A stretch of 7,871 bases of DNA from Acidobacteriota bacterium. GTDB lineage: Bacteria > Acidobacteriota > Terriglobia > Acidiferrales > UBA7541. A program made the position numbers and the translations under genes. Location: positions 1,981 through 9,851 of the forward strand of contig PKXT01000097.1 in the NCBI GenBank assembly GCA_003133505.1. Reading direction: 5' to 3'. Under the pieces are notes generated by a model that was not told the origin of the DNA, searched no databases, and worked only from the letters and a program-made list of their open reading frames with translations. This document shows, piece by piece, positions 5,826 through 7,871 of the stretch (positions within the stretch are counted from its first letter, which is position 1; each line of letters starts with the position of its first letter).

Positions 5826-6501
5826 AATCCAGAAGCGCGCAGAATTCCAACATTCGTTGCCGTGTTCCTTTGACAGATATGGCAAAAGGCAACTCAGCGG
5901 CTGAATCCAGCAGCAGAATCACGCGATCTAGGGCTCCTTCGCCCGCTCGGCCCGCAAGAGCCAGGCGAATAGGATGAAAGAGGCGCTGACCTCGCCAAGG
6001 GATTTTCGTTTTCACTTCGATCACGATTTGTTTGAACCGGTCTGAATCAAGAGCCGGTCCCTCGAGAACACGGGTGGCAAACTCGCGGAGCACATCGCGC
6101 GCGCCAGAGCGAGCCAGCAAGGCGCAAGTTTCGGGACGAGCATAAAGCGCGACTGCATCATATTCAAAAATCATGGCGAGAAGGGTGATCAACTCGCTGC
6201 GATCATAGGCTTGGGGACCTAATAGCCGCGCAGCTTCGGCGAGCCATGCGTGCGATTCGGGAGAATCAGCGTGTCCCAGCCAACCGCATTCGCGGCATAT
6301 CGCAGCCACATCGGAGGCGCTCCATTCCAATTTCGAGGGAGTTGCTTCGGTGACCTCGGAAGGTTCTCCGTGATCAACGAGCAAATCGGGAACAAGAGAG
6401 GTGTTTGAGATACCAGTCACTCGCGGCACGGCAGAATTATTTCCGCCCAACCATTGCGATGCGCCGCTTTCACTTCGCATCGGAAAGGGTGGCAATGGCA
6501 T
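5824..6501 (-). CDS. Stand-alone GluRS C-terminal (anticodon-binding) domain protein
   Basis: The 225-residue protein resembles only the C-terminal half of glutamyl-tRNA synthetase. Residues about 84-145 form helices like GluRS domain 4. Residues about 150-200 contain the domain-5 signature RGQRLFHPIRLALAGR (170-185) followed by GALDRVILLLD; in GluRS the equivalent is a K-G-x-LF-x-P-x-R-x-AL-x-GR pattern. No HIGH or KMSKS motif and no Rossmann catalytic domain is present, so it cannot be a synthetase by itself. Residues 1-58 are low-complexity and unrecognised. The ATG at 6501 overlaps ispF by 32 bases; an in-frame ATG at 6480 would overlap by 11, and neither has a clear Shine-Dalgarno. It lies between ispF and rlmB, the place of gltX in the Bacillus-type gene order. 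The frame is intact and has operon-like spacing, which argues for selection. It may bind tRNA or a partner protein, which is inference. Confidence 0.75.
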   Translation of the reverse strand: MPLPPFPMRSESGASQWLGGNNSAVPRVTGISNTSLVPDLLVDHGEPSEVTEATPSKLEWSASDVAAICRECGWLGHADSPESHAWLAEAARLLGPQAYDRSELITLLAMIFEYDAVALYARPETCALLARSGARDVLREFATRVLEGPALDSDRFKQIVIEVKTKIPWRGQRLFHPIRLALAGRAGEGALDRVILLLDSAAELPFAISVKGTRQRMLEFCALLD

Positions 6502-6949
6502 GGGCCGCGATGGCCTCGCCGCGGCCGATTTCGCCTGTGCCTTCGTGAGTCTTAGCCTTCAGATTAAGCAATTCGGGGGGAATTGACAGCGCGCGAGCCA
6601 AACTTTCGCGCATCGCGGGAAAGTGTGGCCCTAGGCGAGGACGCTCGGCAACAACAATTGCGTCAATATGAACGATAGTGAGATTTCGCGCGGCAATCCG
6701 GACGCTGATTTCCCGCAAAAACACAAGACTGGAAACACCCTTCCATTGTGGATCCGTATCGGGAAAGTGGGTGCCGATATCGCCCAAACCAGCGGCGCCG
6801 AGGAGCGCATCGCAAATCGCATGGGTGAGCACGTCGCCATCGGAATGGCCGAGCGGCCCCTTGTCGAATGGAATTTCCATTCCGCCCAGAATCAGCTTGC
6901 GATCGGGAGAAAGCCTGTGGAGATCATAGCCAATGCCGGCGCGGGTCAC
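6470..6949 (-). CDS. ispF: 2-C-methyl-D-erythritol 2,4-cyclodiphosphate synthase
   Basis: Converts CDP-methylerythritol 2-phosphate to the 2,4-cyclodiphosphate with release of CMP, the fifth step of the MEP isoprenoid pathway; it acts as a cytoplasmic homotrimer. The 159 residues are the normal family length. The zinc ligands are visible as Asp9 and His11 in GIGYDLHR and His43 in LTHAICDALLGA. The HSDGDV loop (35-40), GDIGTHFPDTDPQWKG (56-71) and the C-terminal KAKTHEGTGEIGRGEAIAAH (131-150) are also present. It starts at GTG 6947-6949, sharing GTGA with the ispD stop (4-base overlap), which strongly supports coupling to ispD. It ends at TGA 6470-6472 inside the start region of the GluRS-like gene. 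Confidence 0.96.
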   Translation of the reverse strand: MTRAGIGYDLHRLSPDRKLILGGMEIPFDKGPLGHSDGDVLTHAICDALLGAAGLGDIGTHFPDTDPQWKGVSSLVFLREISVRIAARNLTIVHIDAIVVAERPRLGPHFPAMRESLARALSIPPELLNLKAKTHEGTGEIGRGEAIAAHAIATLSDAK

Positions 6950-7683
6950 GAACTCTTGCCGTGCTGCGCGGCATGCTCCTGTTGCAGATAAAAGCGAGCG
7001 AGGTCCATGTCCGCCGGACGGGTAATTTTAAGATTTCGCTCCGAGCCGAGTACAACGAATACATCGTGACCCAGGCGCTCGACCAAAGCGGCTTCGTCGG
7101 AGGCTGTGAAATCATCAGCCTGCGCGTGGGCGAACGCCTGGCGCAGAAGCACGGCGGAAAATGCCTGTGGTGTCTGTGCAAGAACGATGCGCTCACGAGG
7201 AATCGTGCCGGTGATTAAGGCCACATCCTGGGGCAGGCTGGCGCGTTTCACTTCCTTCACCGTGTCAATCGCGGGAATGCCAAGGATGGCCGCGCCGCGC
7301 GAGCGGGCCTCGGCAATTACGCGTTCGGCCATATCCACCGTGACAAAGGGGCGGACGGCGTCATGGACCACGACGATTTCAACCTCCGGCGCGGATTGCG
7401 CCAGAGCGTTGGACACGGAAGACTGCCGCGTATCGCCACCGTGGACCACACGTGCGGGCTTGCCCAAATGAGCGAGAGCGACGCGATCCTGAAGTGAAGG
7501 AACTTCATCGGAGCGAGTGGAAATAATGAATTCATCAATTGAAGGACAGGCGGCCAAGCGCCGCAAAGTAAATATAATGAGCGGCATTCCATCCAAATCC
7601 AGAAACTGCTTGGGAGCTCCGGCACCGGCACCCATGCGAGTGCCCAATCCGGCGGCGGGAAGAATGGCAAGTGTGCGACCCAT
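6946..7683 (-). CDS. ispD: 2-C-methyl-D-erythritol 4-phosphate cytidylyltransferase
   Basis: Joins CTP and methylerythritol 4-phosphate to give CDP-methylerythritol, the third MEP pathway step. The 245-residue protein is of usual length. The nucleotide-binding loop is PAAGLGTRMG (9-18) with Lys25 in APKQFL, followed by GGDTRQSSV (82-90), HDAVRPF (107-113), QTPQAF (170-175), ASDEAALVE (194-202) and KITRPADMDLA (219-229), all in the family order. It starts at ATG 7681-7683 with no obvious Shine-Dalgarno and is the first recognisable gene of the minus-strand operon ispD-ispF-GluRS-like-rlmB. The product feeds the pathway two steps before IspF acts, with IspE (not in the window) between them. Confidence 0.96.
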   Translation of the reverse strand: MGRTLAILPAAGLGTRMGAGAGAPKQFLDLDGMPLIIFTLRRLAACPSIDEFIISTRSDEVPSLQDRVALAHLGKPARVVHGGDTRQSSVSNALAQSAPEVEIVVVHDAVRPFVTVDMAERVIAEARSRGAAILGIPAIDTVKEVKRASLPQDVALITGTIPRERIVLAQTPQAFSAVLLRQAFAHAQADDFTASDEAALVERLGHDVFVVLGSERNLKITRPADMDLARFYLQQEHAAQHGKSS

Positions 7684-7871
7684 GGGAAGCAGCAGTTTAT
7701 CGCATTACCAAGCTCGGTGAAAATGTCCAACGAAAAGGCGGGAGCCTCTAGATGCGGACTACGAAAGTCAGCGACCTGACGCGCGACCGCTTTGGGCGAC
7801 TGAAGAAGATTCCTCCGCAGCATGCGCGCCAGCGCGGGAAGCGGATTCCGCGTGTTCATCAAAACGGCCAA
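7684..7871 (-). other. Region upstream of ispD, no confident gene
   Basis: Nothing is recognisable in these 188 bases. On the minus strand one frame is open from the window edge to TGA at 7768-7770 (about 34 residues, Ala/Ser/Gly-rich: EHAESASRAGAHAAEE), which could be the tail of an upstream gene. A second frame is open right through into ispD and is probably a shadow. A poor promoter-like pair (TTTTCA at 7718-7723, GATAAA at 7696-7701, 16-base spacer, minus strand) lies 12 bases ahead of ispD. Confidence 0.3.

Noticed and set aside
7317..7871. Minus-strand 184-codon open frame overlapping ispD
   Set aside because: It runs out of frame through the unmistakable ispD gene; the part upstream of ispD matches no family I recognise.

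Overview
The window looks like ordinary chromosomal DNA from a moderately GC-rich, free-living bacterium. The closest fit I can suggest from protein flavour is an Acidobacteriota-like organism: a bacterial-type citrate synthase, a TPR protein with an acidobacterial-looking C-terminal group, and an ispD-ispF-(gltX-derived)-rlmB order. This is an inference; no marker gene such as 16S rRNA is present.

Layout, left to right. (1) Positions 3-1049, plus strand: the C-terminal three quarters of citrate synthase, cut by the window edge. Its first ~170 bases have much more GC-biased codons than the rest. (2) Positions 1103-1951, minus strand: a small inner-membrane GGDEF diguanylate cyclase, convergent with citrate synthase. 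(3) A ~300-base divergent intergenic region (1952-2251) with candidate plus-strand promoters. (4) A plus-strand cluster at 2252-4494: a basic-tailed TPR protein, a YvcK/CofD-like protein, and an exported SnoaL-like (SgcJ/EcaC-type) protein whose start lies inside the end of yvcK. (5) Positions 4556-4963, minus strand: a decayed, 5'-truncated trans-aconitate methyltransferase (tam) relic with two frameshifts and a stop codon. (6) A compact minus-strand operon read from 7683 down to 4945: ispD, ispF, a stand-alone domain derived from the C-terminal half of glutamyl-tRNA synthetase, and rlmB. (7) Positions 7684-7871: sequence upstream of ispD with no confident gene.

How it fits together. IspD and IspF supply two steps of the MEP isoprenoid pathway. 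RlmB methylates 23S rRNA. The protein between them keeps the GluRS anticodon-binding domains but has no catalytic domain. It sits where full-length gltX sits in the ispD-ispF-gltX-...-rlmB order known from Bacillus. The most interesting items are this orphan GluRS domain, the tam relic fused against the 3' end of rlmB, the composition break in gltA, and the 68-base out-of-phase gene overlap at the end of yvcK. I see no mobile element, CRISPR array, tRNA, rRNA or clear defence system.
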